Origin: an uncultured Alphaproteobacteria bacterium
GTDB lineage: Bacteria > Pseudomonadota > Alphaproteobacteria > HIMB59 > GCA-002718135
NCBI GenBank assembly: GCA_902601455.1
Contig: CACKNC010000001.1
Coordinates: forward strand, 344,240-408,239
Length of the DNA: 64,000 nt
Direction: 5' to 3'
A program made the position numbers and the translations under genes. Below the pieces are notes generated by a model. The model worked only from the letters and a program-made list of their open reading frames with translations, had not been told where the DNA came from and made no database searches. Shown here piece by piece: positions 48,862-58,010 of this stretch; positions within the stretch are counted from its first letter, which is position 1; each line of letters begins with the position of its first letter.

Positions 48862-49788
48862 ATGAGTGACATACGACATCCTGAAAAAATAAATAGGGTT
48901 TCAAATCCTATCCCAAAAAAACCACCATGGATAAGAGTAAAGGCACCAACATCTAAATTTTTTAAATCTACAAATAAAATTATAAAAGATAAAAAAATTG
49001 TAACAGTTTGTGAAGAAGCAGCGTGTCCTAATATTGCAGAATGTTGGCAAAAAAAACACGCTACTTTTATGATACTTGGTGATATTTGTACTAGAGCTTG
49101 TGCCTTTTGTAACATTAAAACAGGTAAGCCAGGATTTATTGATCTTGAGGAACCTAAAAAAATAGCTGAAGCTGTTAATGAGTTAGGACTTGAGCATGTT
49201 GTTATAACAAGTGTTGATAGAGATGACCTTATTGATGGTGGTGCAAATCACTTCACGAATGTCATTAAAGGTATACGTGATTTAAATAAGAATTGCACGA
49301 TAGAGATATTAACTCCTGACTTTCATAAAAAACCAGAGGCATTAAGTATATTATCAAACAATCTTCCAGATGTATTTAATCATAATCTCGAGACAGTTCC
49401 ACGCCTTTACTTAAGTATCAGACCAGGCTCAAGATATTTTGTGAGTTTAAAGCTGTTAGCAGATATAAAAAAACTTAATCCAAATATTTTTACAAAATCT
49501 GGATTAATGGTTGGTTTAGGTGAAACAAAAGAGGAGATTTATCAAGTAATGGATGATTTGCGTGCCGCTGATGTTGATTTTATTACTATTGGTCAATATT
49601 TACCACCAACAACAAAGCATGCGAAACTAGAGAGATTTATTACCCCAAAAGAGTTTGAAGAATATAAGCAGATGGCAATTGCAAAAGGTTTTTTAATGGT
49701 TGCATCTTCTCCTCTTACGCGTTCAAGTTATCATGCCTCAGAAGATTTTAAAGTTATGCAAGATAATAGGGCTTCTAAAAATAATTAA
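48862..49788 (+). CDS. lipA: Lipoyl synthase
   Basis: Radical SAM enzyme inserting two sulfurs into protein-bound octanoate. 308 residues. Auxiliary cluster cysteines C50, C55, C61 ([14 protein letters not shown]) and radical SAM cysteines C76, C80, C83 (CTRACAFC) are intact; the C-terminal RSSYHA motif supplies the serine ligand. Context fits: it supplies lipoyl groups for PdhB and PdhC just upstream. One-base overlap with the next gene. Confidence 0.97.
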   Translation: MSDIRHPEKINRVSNPIPKKPPWIRVKAPTSKFFKSTNKIIKDKKIVTVCEEAACPNIAECWQKKHATFMILGDICTRACAFCNIKTGKPGFIDLEEPKKIAEAVNELGLEHVVITSVDRDDLIDGGANHFTNVIKGIRDLNKNCTIEILTPDFHKKPEALSILSNNLPDVFNHNLETVPRLYLSIRPGSRYFVSLKLLADIKKLNPNIFTKSGLMVGLGETKEEIYQVMDDLRAADVDFITIGQYLPPTTKHAKLERFITPKEFEEYKQMAIAKGFLMVASSPLTRSSYHASEDFKVMQDNRASKNN

Positions 49789-50222
49789 TGAAAAACTCAA
49801 TCAGAGAGGAGGTTGTTAACCACCCTGCTAATAAATTATTTGATATTGTAATAGATATCGAGAGTTATCCCGAATATATTCCGTGGTGTACACGTATGGT
49901 TGTGAATGAAAGAAAGGATAATGAAATTTATGCCGATATGTATGTTCAATATAAATTTATTCTTGCACAAAAATTTGGTTCACACGTAAAATTTGATCGT
50001 AATAAACTAATGATTGAAACAAATTATATTGAAGGACCATTAAAAGATTTAAAAACTAATTGGAAATTTGAAGAAATAAATAGTAATAAATCAAAAATAA
50101 TATTCAAGGTTAATTTTGAATTTAAAAATTTTATACATCAAAAAGTTGCAGAAACTTTTTATCCCTTAATTGAAAATAAAATGATTCAATCATTTAAAGA
50201 AAGAGCAAATATATTAGATTAA
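49788..50222 (+). CDS. Coenzyme Q-binding START-domain protein (COQ10/RatA family)
   Basis: 144 residues with the SRPBCC/START layout: VVNHPANKLFDIVIDIESYPEYIPWC at the N-terminus, a beta grip, and a C-terminal long helix FYPLIENKMIQSFKERA. The family includes yeast Coq10, which assists ubiquinone function, and E. coli RatA, described as a ribosome-association inhibitor. In Alphaproteobacteria this gene regularly follows lipA, so a quinone role is more plausible. Its last 9 bases overlap the end of cinA on the other strand. Confidence 0.88.
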   Translation: MKNSIREEVVNHPANKLFDIVIDIESYPEYIPWCTRMVVNERKDNEIYADMYVQYKFILAQKFGSHVKFDRNKLMIETNYIEGPLKDLKTNWKFEEINSNKSKIIFKVNFEFKNFIHQKVAETFYPLIENKMIQSFKERANILD

Positions 50223-50678
50223 TGTATCTATATATTTAAAAATAAAATTAACACATTTTTTTTGTATTTGATTTCTAGTTCCTTTAAATTTTTTTTTTAA
50301 GATAAAGTTTTTTTTGTCAAGGCGAATACCTATATAAGTTAAACCAACTGGCTTATTTTTTGTACCGCCACCAGGACCTGCGATACCAGTGGTTGAAATA
50401 CATAATTTAGTTTTATGTTTTTTAAATAATCCATTTAACATTTCCTCGGCAATTTGATGGCTTACGGCACCATATCTTTTTAAGGATACTTTTCTAACTT
50501 TTAGTTCCTTATTTTTTAATTCATTAGAATAAGTTATATAACCACCTACAAAAACCTTAGAAGAGTCTTTATTTTTAACAAAACTATATGCTAGTAAACC
50601 ACCTGTGCAAGACTCTGCAGTAGATATAGTGATATTTTTTTTAATTAATTTATTTAGTACTTTGTTAAATAGCAACAT
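50214..50678 (-). CDS. pncC: Nicotinamide-nucleotide amidase (CinA C-terminal domain family)
   Basis: Deamidates nicotinamide mononucleotide in NAD recycling. 154 residues, only the CinA C-terminal domain. Motifs: ITISTAESCTGGLLAY, YGAVSHQIAEEM, and TTGIAGPGGGTKNKPVGL. No MoCF-like N-terminal domain, so the competence/ADP-ribose part of full CinA is absent. It overlaps pgpA by 14 bases. Confidence 0.92.
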   Translation of the reverse strand: MLLFNKVLNKLIKKNITISTAESCTGGLLAYSFVKNKDSSKVFVGGYITYSNELKNKELKVRKVSLKRYGAVSHQIAEEMLNGLFKKHKTKLCISTTGIAGPGGGTKNKPVGLTYIGIRLDKKNFILKKKFKGTRNQIQKKCVNFIFKYIDTLI

Positions 50679-51138
50679 TTAATATTATCATGGTTAAAAT
50701 TGTATAAACACCTGCTACTATATCATCTAGAATAACTCCATATCCATTTTTAAAATTTTTATCAATGTAGTTAGCTGGAAATAGCTTAAAAATATCAAAT
50801 AATCTAAATAATAAGAAGATCAGTATTAATGTTATGAAGTCATTATAAATCAAAATCAAATCGTAAAAAATAAAAATACTAAAGATACCTAAAAATTCAT
50901 CAATTACTATATGTCTTGAGTCATGAGAACTTGTTAATTTTGAATAAAAATTAATAATCAAAATTGAGATAAAAGATAAGATTAAAAAAATAAAAATAAT
51001 AGCCTCAGAAGATAATAAAGAAAATTTAATAATTGGAAATATAATTAATATAGAAGCTATACTAGCCCATGTTCCTGGTGCAAACTTTATGTAACCAACA
51101 AAGAAAATTGATATAAAAATTTTAGTAAATATTTTCAT
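50665..51138 (-). CDS. pgpA: Phosphatidylglycerophosphatase A
   Basis: Dephosphorylates phosphatidylglycerophosphate to phosphatidylglycerol. 157 residues, four hydrophobic helices. Family motifs: GYIKFAPGTWASIASI (residues 15-30), HIVIDEFLGIFSIF and GYGVILDDIVAGVYT near the C-terminus. With cdsA it supports phosphatidylglycerol synthesis. It overlaps ispDF by 17 bases and pncC by 14. Confidence 0.93.
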   Translation of the reverse strand: MKIFTKIFISIFFVGYIKFAPGTWASIASILIIFPIIKFSLLSSEAIIFIFLILSFISILIINFYSKLTSSHDSRHIVIDEFLGIFSIFIFYDLILIYNDFITLILIFLLFRLFDIFKLFPANYIDKNFKNGYGVILDDIVAGVYTILTMIILNVAI

Positions 51139-52261
51139 TACATATTTGAACTATTGATTCTGCAGCAATTCCTTGGCCATCACCAATAAATCCAATTTTC
51201 TCATTGGATGTTGCTTTTATAGATATTATTTTTTCTGAAATTCCAAGTATAGATGATAATTTTTTGACCATCTGCTTCCTGTATTTATTAATATTTGGTT
51301 TTTCACAAATAAAATTTATGTCTAGATTAACAATATAGAAATTATTTTCTCTCAATTTTTTATTTGCAAATTTTAAAAAGTAAATTGAGTTTTTATTTTT
51401 CCATTTTGGATTCGTATTAGCAAAATAATACCCAATGTCTTTCATTGATAATGCACCAAATATACTATCGCATATTGCGTGAAGACCAACATCAGCATCA
51501 GAATGTCCAATTAGTTTATTATAATTAATTTTTATACCACAAAGTTTTAGACCACTATGTGATTTAGGATTTATTCGATGAATATCATATCCAATCCCTG
51601 ATTTGTAAACACGTTTTAAAAAAAGTTTAAAATAATTTATATCCTCTTTAAATGTAATTTTTTTATTTAAATTTTCCCCTTTTGTAAAACTTAATTGTTC
51701 TTCTGATAATAGTATTGAGTCATCTTTCGCATTTTTGATTTTTGTATTCTTATGACCTTCAAAAATAGCATTAAATTTAAAACCTTGCGGTGTTTGAATA
51801 GATTTTACATTACTGTTCAATTCTTTTTTTGAAATCATTTTTTTATCAGGACTAATAATATATGGTATTGCTGAATGATGTTTCTCAAGTTTTTTAAGAA
51901 TTTTTAATATAAGTTTATTAGAGCAAAATGGTCTTGCCGCATCGTGTATCAAAACTTTTTTTGGATTTAGTCTTTTAAGTTTTTTTAAACCATTAAATGA
52001 AGATGATTGTCGATTGTGTCCTGCATTAGCAGAAAGAAAATTAACTAATGGAAAATCAATTTTTAGCTTATTAATATATTTTAGATAGGATCTTTTATGG
52101 ACTATAACTATATTGTCAAAATTATTAAGATCTATTTGTTTTAAAAAAAAATGTATGAGATTTTGACCATTTACTTGTTTAAATTGTTTAGGAGATTTTT
52201 TACTAAACCTTGAGCCATTGCCTCCTGCTAGGATAACAAGTGCATTTTGTGTTTTTTTCAT
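51122..52261 (-). CDS. ispDF: Bifunctional IspD/IspF (MEP cytidylyltransferase / MECDP synthase)
   Basis: Two steps of the MEP pathway in one 379-residue polypeptide. IspD part (about 1-215): LAGGNGSRFSKKSPKQF, VLIHDAARPFC, SIQTPQGF. IspF part (about 222-379): GIGYDIHRI with metal ligands Asp226 and His228, GHSDADVGLHAICDSIFGAL, and a C-terminal SNEKIGFIGDGQGIAA. The fusion is common in Alphaproteobacteria. dusB-ntrB-ntrC, usual neighbours, are missing; ntrY is divergent 56 bases away. Confidence 0.95.
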   Translation of the reverse strand: MKKTQNALVILAGGNGSRFSKKSPKQFKQVNGQNLIHFFLKQIDLNNFDNIVIVHKRSYLKYINKLKIDFPLVNFLSANAGHNRQSSSFNGLKKLKRLNPKKVLIHDAARPFCSNKLILKILKKLEKHHSAIPYIISPDKKMISKKELNSNVKSIQTPQGFKFNAIFEGHKNTKIKNAKDDSILLSEEQLSFTKGENLNKKITFKEDINYFKLFLKRVYKSGIGYDIHRINPKSHSGLKLCGIKINYNKLIGHSDADVGLHAICDSIFGALSMKDIGYYFANTNPKWKNKNSIYFLKFANKKLRENNFYIVNLDINFICEKPNINKYRKQMVKKLSSILGISEKIISIKATSNEKIGFIGDGQGIAAESIVQICNENIY

Positions 52262-52317
52262 TTATAGGAGGTTTATATTATTTAAGTTTATTATAAAATA
52301 AAATAAAGTCTATCACA
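52262..52317. promoter_or_regulatory. Divergent promoter region ispDF / ntrY
   Basis: A 56-base, extremely AT-rich gap. The minus strand contains TATAAT (about 52293-52288) that could serve ispDF, with no good -35. On the plus strand TATAAA lies about 25 bases before the ntrY GTG. A perfect AGGAGG at 52266-52271 (plus strand) has no start codon at the right distance. Confidence 0.4.
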
Positions 52318-54465
52318 GTGATTAGCTTAACCAAAATATTAAATAAATTATACCTAACTAAGTTTTCATTTTATTTGTTAATTACTCTCATTTTAATAAG
52401 TTTTTCAATAACTTTTTACTTGATGCTTCCAAATAATGATCTAGTAAAAAATCCTCTGCAACTTCAATACTTTTTATTAGCAGATGTTTTTTTTGTAATA
52501 ATTTTGCTTGCTCTTATAATTAGACAGTTGATTTTGATAATTATTTATAGAAGAAATCAAAAAGATGAATCTAAGTTATATATTAAATTTGTAAATTTAT
52601 TTACAGCAATGGCTGTTGGTCCTACTTTAGGACTTGTAGTCATTACATCTCTTTTTTTTAATTTAGAATTTAGAACTTGGTATGGAGGAGCTGTTAGAGA
52701 TGCAGTAGTTAATTCAAATATTGTTGCAAGAGATTATGAGAATGAAATACAGGCTGAAATAATCTCAGATACTCAACTTATAATGAGGGAGATTGTAAAA
52801 GTTTCTAGAAATAATGAAGTGAATATAAATGCAATTAATCAAGGTTTAAGTGAATTTATTAACTTAAGAACTATATCAAATATTTATCTATTTAATAGAT
52901 CTGGAAAGATCTATTCTAATTTTAAGGATCAAGAAAATAAAAATTATTTATTACCATCAGATGATGTTTTTGAAATATTAGACCAAAATAGAGTTTATAT
53001 ATTCCAAGTAAATAAAAATTCTATTTCTGCATACAAGAAAATTAATTTTTTAGGCGATGTTTTTATGCAAGTTAATAGGGAATTAAATACTAATATCTGG
53101 GATCATGTATCAGCAACAAAAGATGCTTATAATATTTACACCACAAAAGAAAGTGAAAGTGCTGGGATTCAGATAACTTACTCAATGATATTTGTGTTGT
53201 TTTCCATTGGGTTTATCTTGGTAGCAGTACTTATTGGTTTTAATTTAGCAAGAAGATTGTCTAAGCCGATTTCGAATTTAATTGAGTCAGCAAACGAGAT
53301 TTCAAAAGGTAATTTCGACTCAAGAGTATCAGAAATTGATCAATTTGAAGAAATTAAAGTTTTAATTTCATCCTATAACAAAATGATAGGAGAAATAGAA
53401 AACAAACAAAATCAATTAATTTCAAAAAGCAATGAAGATGAAGAAAAAAGATTATTTATTGAGGCTATATTAAGTTTGTTGACTATAGGTGTAATCTCAT
53501 TAGATGAAAACTTTAATATAATTTTTTTCAATAAAACTACAAACAATCTTTTTAAGGGAACCAAAAAACTTAAAAATAATAATAGTTTTCTATACCATTT
53601 TTCAGAGTGGGAAAAAATTTTTAATAATTTTAAAAAATCAAAAAAAATTTTAGAAAATTTTCAAACAGAAATTTTAATTAATGATGATCTTAGAAATTTT
53701 AATGTAAGAATTATAAAAGAATTCAAGGAAAAAACAATTAATGGTTATATAGTTGCAATAGATGATACAACATCGTTTATATTAGCAGAAAAACATGCAG
53801 CATGGTCTGATATTGCAAAAAAAATTGCTCATGAAGTTAAAAATCCTTTAACACCTATAAAATTATCTGCTGAAAGAATTGAAAAAAAATATCAAAATAA
53901 AGATTTTGATAATGAAGATATCAAAATTCTAACAGGTACCATATCAAGACAGGTTGATGATATTGGTAAATTGATTGATGAATTCTCTTCATTTGCTAGA
54001 ATGCCTGAACCAGAAATAAAGCTTGATAATTTGTCTAAATGTTTAAATGAATCTTTTTTATTGTTTTCAAACTCACATAAAAATATAAAATTTAATATTT
54101 ACACGGCTAAAGAGGATCTTTACTTTCAATTTGATAAATTTCAAATTTCTCAATGTTTTAATAATCTTATCAAAAATGCCATTGAAGCAGTCGAAAAAAT
54201 TCCCAACCCGTCCATTTCTATCAATCTTAGTTCAGACAAAAACAATATTTTTATTGAAGTAATAGATAATGGAATTGGTATATCAAAAGAGATGGCAGCT
54301 AAAATTTTTGAACCTTATTTTACTACCAAAAATAAGGGGACAGGTCTTGGACTATCCATTGTTAAAAAAATAATTGAAGATCATAATGGAAAAATAAAAA
54401 TAGAAAAGAATAAGCAAATGGCAGGCACAACTAGTTTAATTATTTTTGAGAATACAAATGTATAA
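52318..54465 (+). CDS. ntrY: NtrY-type sensor histidine kinase
   Basis: 715 residues. Two N-terminal helices (about 17-36, 49-73), a third (about 90-112), a periplasmic sensor region (about 115-285), TM4 (about 288-312), HAMP (about 312-365), PAS (about 375-490), His kinase domain with phosphoacceptor His505 in HEVKNPLTPIKLSAERI, and an ATPase domain with NNLIKNAIEAVE, IDNGIGI and KGTGLGLSIVKKI. Start is GTG at 52318 without a visible ribosome binding site. By family it controls nitrogen and redox responses with NtrX. NtrB/NtrC are absent here. Confidence 0.93.
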   Translation: MISLTKILNKLYLTKFSFYLLITLILISFSITFYLMLPNNDLVKNPLQLQYFLLADVFFVIILLALIIRQLILIIIYRRNQKDESKLYIKFVNLFTAMAVGPTLGLVVITSLFFNLEFRTWYGGAVRDAVVNSNIVARDYENEIQAEIISDTQLIMREIVKVSRNNEVNINAINQGLSEFINLRTISNIYLFNRSGKIYSNFKDQENKNYLLPSDDVFEILDQNRVYIFQVNKNSISAYKKINFLGDVFMQVNRELNTNIWDHVSATKDAYNIYTTKESESAGIQITYSMIFVLFSIGFILVAVLIGFNLARRLSKPISNLIESANEISKGNFDSRVSEIDQFEEIKVLISSYNKMIGEIENKQNQLISKSNEDEEKRLFIEAILSLLTIGVISLDENFNIIFFNKTTNNLFKGTKKLKNNNSFLYHFSEWEKIFNNFKKSKKILENFQTEILINDDLRNFNVRIIKEFKEKTINGYIVAIDDTTSFILAEKHAAWSDIAKKIAHEVKNPLTPIKLSAERIEKKYQNKDFDNEDIKILTGTISRQVDDIGKLIDEFSSFARMPEPEIKLDNLSKCLNESFLLFSNSHKNIKFNIYTAKEDLYFQFDKFQISQCFNNLIKNAIEAVEKIPNPSISINLSSDKNNIFIEVIDNGIGISKEMAAKIFEPYFTTKNKGTGLGLSIVKKIIEDHNGKIKIEKNKQMAGTTSLIIFENTNV

Positions 54466-55792
54466 AGTTTTGATTATTGACGATGAAAAGGATATTTGTT
54501 TTTTAATTTCAGAAATATTAAAGGATGAAAAATATATAACATATTCTGCTCAAAACTCTGATGAAGCAATTTCTAACTTTAATAAATATAATCCTGATTT
54601 AGTTATTCTTGATGTATGGTTATCTAATAGTAAATTAGATGGAATTGAAATCTTAAAAGAATTTAAAAATATTAATAAAAATGTTCCTGTAATAATCATA
54701 AGTGGTCATGGAACAGTTGATTTAGCTGTTAGTGCAATTAAAAATGGAGCTTATGATTTCTTAGAAAAACCATTTAATAGTGATAAATTAATAATTTTAA
54801 CTAGAAGAGCTATAGAAAGTTCAAGATTAAAAAATGAAAATAAAGATTTAAAAGAGCTTGTTTCACCAGATGTTTTATTAATTGGTGAGTCTAATTTTAT
54901 AATTAATGCAAAAAAAAATATTTTAAAATATTCTAAATCTAATTCAAGGTTGTTGATTGAAGGATCTTTTGGTGTAGGAAAATCATTAATTGCTAATCAA
55001 ATTCATCAAAATTCAAAATATAAAGATAAAATTCCTCTTAAAATAGATTTTGCTAGTTTAAATAAAAATAATCTTGATATCTTATTTTCTGAGGATATAA
55101 AAAACTTGAACGATAATCTTTTTATTAGATCAAATCAAAATACTCTTATTTTGTCAAATGTTGACCAAATTCCAATAAATTATCAAAAAAAATTTTTATT
55201 TTTTATTGAAAATCCTGATTTCTTTAAATCATCAAATATTCAATTAGATCATAAAATTATTACTATTTCTGAAAAAAAATTAGATGAAGAAATTAATAAT
55301 GGTAACTTTTTAGCAAGACTCTATGAGCGCTTAAAAGTAGACCATATGATTTGCCCAGATTTGTCTGATAGAATTCCTGATATTCAACCAATATTAAACT
55401 ATTATATATCTAAATTTAATTCTAGAAATATAAACTTATCTTTTTCAAAGTCTGCTATTTCTAAATTAGAGTTGTTTAATTGGCCTGGCAATATTGCTCA
55501 ATTAGTAAATTACGTTGAAAAAACTGTTATATTAAATCAATCTCTTAATAAGGATGTAATTCTTGACGTTGACAGCTTAGCTCTTGAAATGGGTGATTAT
55601 GATAACAATGATATTTCAACTAATAATCATGATCTTTCACTGAAAGAAGCCAGAATAGAATTTGAAAAAGAATATTTGTTATCGCAAATTAAGAGATTTA
55701 GTGGTAATATTGCTAAAGTATCAGAATTTACTGGTATGGAAAGAACCGCTCTTTATAGAAAGCTCAAATCATTAAATATATCAGTTAATTAA
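54458..55792 (+). CDS. ntrX: NtrX-type response regulator with degenerate AAA+ domain
   Basis: About 444 residues from the ATG at 54458 (MYKVLIIDDEKD). Receiver domain 1-120 with phosphoacceptor Asp52 (VILDVW); AAA+ region about 140-375 with Walker A GSFGVGKS at 169-176; Fis-type HTH at the C-terminus (NIAKVSEFTGMERTALYRKL). The sigma-54-contacting GAFTGA loop is absent and the Walker B segment reads TLILSN at 229-234 where the family has TLFLDE, so both acids are lost. Thus sigma-54 activation is unlikely; it probably acts as a DNA-binding regulator. Overlaps ntrY by 8 bases. Confidence 0.92.
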   Translation: MYKVLIIDDEKDICFLISEILKDEKYITYSAQNSDEAISNFNKYNPDLVILDVWLSNSKLDGIEILKEFKNINKNVPVIIISGHGTVDLAVSAIKNGAYDFLEKPFNSDKLIILTRRAIESSRLKNENKDLKELVSPDVLLIGESNFIINAKKNILKYSKSNSRLLIEGSFGVGKSLIANQIHQNSKYKDKIPLKIDFASLNKNNLDILFSEDIKNLNDNLFIRSNQNTLILSNVDQIPINYQKKFLFFIENPDFFKSSNIQLDHKIITISEKKLDEEINNGNFLARLYERLKVDHMICPDLSDRIPDIQPILNYYISKFNSRNINLSFSKSAISKLELFNWPGNIAQLVNYVEKTVILNQSLNKDVILDVDSLALEMGDYDNNDISTNNHDLSLKEARIEFEKEYLLSQIKRFSGNIAKVSEFTGMERTALYRKLKSLNISVN

Positions 55793-55797
55793 TTTAT

Positions 55798-57162
55798 ATG
55801 AAGACTATTATATGTGGATCTGGCGATGTTGGCTACAGTATTGCAGATAAATTATCCAAAGAAAATTTCGAGGTAACTGTTGTCGATGAGCCTTCTGAGA
55901 GGCTTAATAAAATTTCTGATAACTTGGATGTAAAAGTTGTTAAAGGTTTGCCCAGTCTACCCTCAGTACTAATGAATGCTGGGGCTAAAGATTGTGAAAT
56001 TTTGATTGCCGTAACAAAAAGTGATGAAACTAATATGATAGCATGCCAAATTGGGCACTCACTATTTGAAATACCAAAAAAAATTGCAAGAATTAGACAA
56101 CAAGATTATTTAAGAGGAGAATGGCAAAAATTGTATACTAAAAATGATTTACCTATCGATGCTATAATTTCTCCAGAACAAGAAGTTGCAAGCGCTTTTC
56201 ATCGTAGAATTATTTCACCAGGAACGATTGATATGGTCGAGCTTTCAGAAAAACAATTAAAATTAATAGGTTTTAAATGTGATAATAATTGTGATCATAT
56301 TGGATTAACTGTAAGAGAATTATCAGCGAAATTTCCTGATTATTTAGCAAACATTCTATTTATTTTTAGAGGTGATAAAAAGTTTATTGTTAATTCTTCA
56401 ACAAAAATAGAGAAAAATGATCTTATTTATATGGTTGTAGAGACTCAGAACTTAAAGGATGTCTTGAGAGAATTTGGTCATAAAGAATTACAAGCACAAA
56501 AAATAGTTATTATTGGTGGCGGAAACATTGGTTTCTCATTGGCTGAACTAATAGAAAAAAATGATGATGGCATCGCAACTGAATTAATCGAACTTGATAA
56601 AGAAAGGGCTCAATTTATTGCCTCTAGTCTTAATAATGTCACTATTACAAATGGTGATGGTCTTGATAATCAAATTCTAGAAGAAGTAAATATTTCAGAA
56701 GCAGGATATTGTTTAGCAGTTACAGAAGATGATGAAGTAAATGTTTTAGCATCTCTACTTGCAAAAAGGGCTGGCACAGATCAATGCATGGCTTTGATTA
56801 ATAATAGTTCTTATACTTCCTTATTATCTAATATCGGTATTGATATCACTATAGATCCAAAATTAATTACTATATCAAAAATTTTAGAAAAAGTAAGAGG
56901 TGGAGGTATAATGAGTGATTATTCAATTGGAGATGGTTTTGGCGAAGTTATAGAGGCAATGATTAAAAATCAATCTCCGCTATGCAATAAAAATTTAAAA
57001 GAATTAAATTTGCCAAAAGGCATAAGAATAGCATCAATCTTAAGAGATGGAAAAATAATTATACCTAACAGTAATACTGTTTTTAAAGAAAATGATGATG
57101 TGGTTTTTTTTGCAGAAACTAAATATATTAATAAATTAGAAAAATTACTATCTAATTACTAA
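55798..57162 (+). CDS. trkA: Trk potassium uptake regulatory protein TrkA
   Basis: Cytoplasmic NAD-binding gating subunit of Trk K+ transport. 454 residues: two RCK/TrkA-N domains (IICGSGDVGYSIAD at the start; VIIGGGNIGFSLAEL near residue 237), each followed by a TrkA-C domain. The channel subunit TrkH is not in this window. Position after ntrX is conserved in Alphaproteobacteria. Confidence 0.95.
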   Translation: MKTIICGSGDVGYSIADKLSKENFEVTVVDEPSERLNKISDNLDVKVVKGLPSLPSVLMNAGAKDCEILIAVTKSDETNMIACQIGHSLFEIPKKIARIRQQDYLRGEWQKLYTKNDLPIDAIISPEQEVASAFHRRIISPGTIDMVELSEKQLKLIGFKCDNNCDHIGLTVRELSAKFPDYLANILFIFRGDKKFIVNSSTKIEKNDLIYMVVETQNLKDVLREFGHKELQAQKIVIIGGGNIGFSLAELIEKNDDGIATELIELDKERAQFIASSLNNVTITNGDGLDNQILEEVNISEAGYCLAVTEDDEVNVLASLLAKRAGTDQCMALINNSSYTSLLSNIGIDITIDPKLITISKILEKVRGGGIMSDYSIGDGFGEVIEAMIKNQSPLCNKNLKELNLPKGIRIASILRDGKIIIPNSNTVFKENDDVVFFAETKYINKLEKLLSNY

Positions 57163-57165
57163 TTT

Positions 57166-58005
57166 ATGTCAAAAATAGTTTATTTAAATAATAAATATAT
57201 TCAATTTAAAGATGCAAAAATCCCAATTGAAGATAGAGGGTTTCAATTTTCTGATAGTGTTTATGAAGTTGTAAAAATAATAGACAAAAAAATGCTTGAT
57301 TTTGATTTTCACATGAGAAGATTAAAATATTCAACTTCAGAACTTAACTTTAATTTTAAGGTTAACAGTAAATTATTAAAAAAAATTTTTCAAAAGTTAA
57401 TTATAAGTAATAAATTATCTAATGGAATAATATATTTACAGATTACAAGAGGTGTGCAGTCACGTGATCATGCATATAAAAAAAATCTTAAACCAAATAT
57501 CATTGTTTACACAGCTAAGAAAAAATTTAATTTACCAAATAAAGACTTTAGAGGTTTTAAAGCTATAACTTACCCTGATATTCGTTGGGGTAGACCTGAT
57601 ATCAAAACCACTTCTCTTTTAGCCAATATTATTGCTGCTACAGAAGCAAGTAAAAAAGGAGCTTATGAAACGATTTTAGTGAAAGGAAAAAAAATTACTG
57701 AAGCAGCTCATTCAAATGTCTGGATTGTTAAAGATAACAAAATTATTACTCATCCAGCAAATAAAGAAATTTTAAAAGGTGTTACCAGAACTGTTCTAAT
57801 AAATATAATACATTTTATAGGTCTTAAATTAATCGAAAAAGAATTTTCATTAAAAGAGTTGTATAATTCTGATGAGGTTTTTATTACAAGTTCAGGAAGT
57901 TTAGTTACACCTATCACTCAAATTGATAGCATAAAAATAAACAATAAAAAAATAGGAAAAATTACTAAGGCTCTAGCTTTAAGTTTCTATAAGTCTATTA
58001 CTTAA
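57166..58005 (+). CDS. dat: D-amino acid aminotransferase (class IV PLP enzyme)
   Basis: 279 residues, fold-type IV. ERGFQFSDSVYEVVK-like N-terminal motif (IEDRGFQFSDSVYEV, residues 21-35), YLQITRGVQSRDHAY near residue 90, PLP Lys147 in RPDIKTTSLLAN, EAAHSNVWIV near 175, and SSGSLVTPI near the end. These favour D-alanine aminotransferase over branched-chain aminotransferase; likely role is D-glutamate or D-alanine supply or D-amino acid use. Three bases after trkA. In relatives hfq and hflX follow; here they do not. Confidence 0.85.
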   Translation: MSKIVYLNNKYIQFKDAKIPIEDRGFQFSDSVYEVVKIIDKKMLDFDFHMRRLKYSTSELNFNFKVNSKLLKKIFQKLIISNKLSNGIIYLQITRGVQSRDHAYKKNLKPNIIVYTAKKKFNLPNKDFRGFKAITYPDIRWGRPDIKTTSLLANIIAATEASKKGAYETILVKGKKITEAAHSNVWIVKDNKIITHPANKEILKGVTRTVLINIIHFIGLKLIEKEFSLKELYNSDEVFITSSGSLVTPITQIDSIKINNKKIGKITKALALSFYKSIT

Positions 58006-58010
58006 TATTC

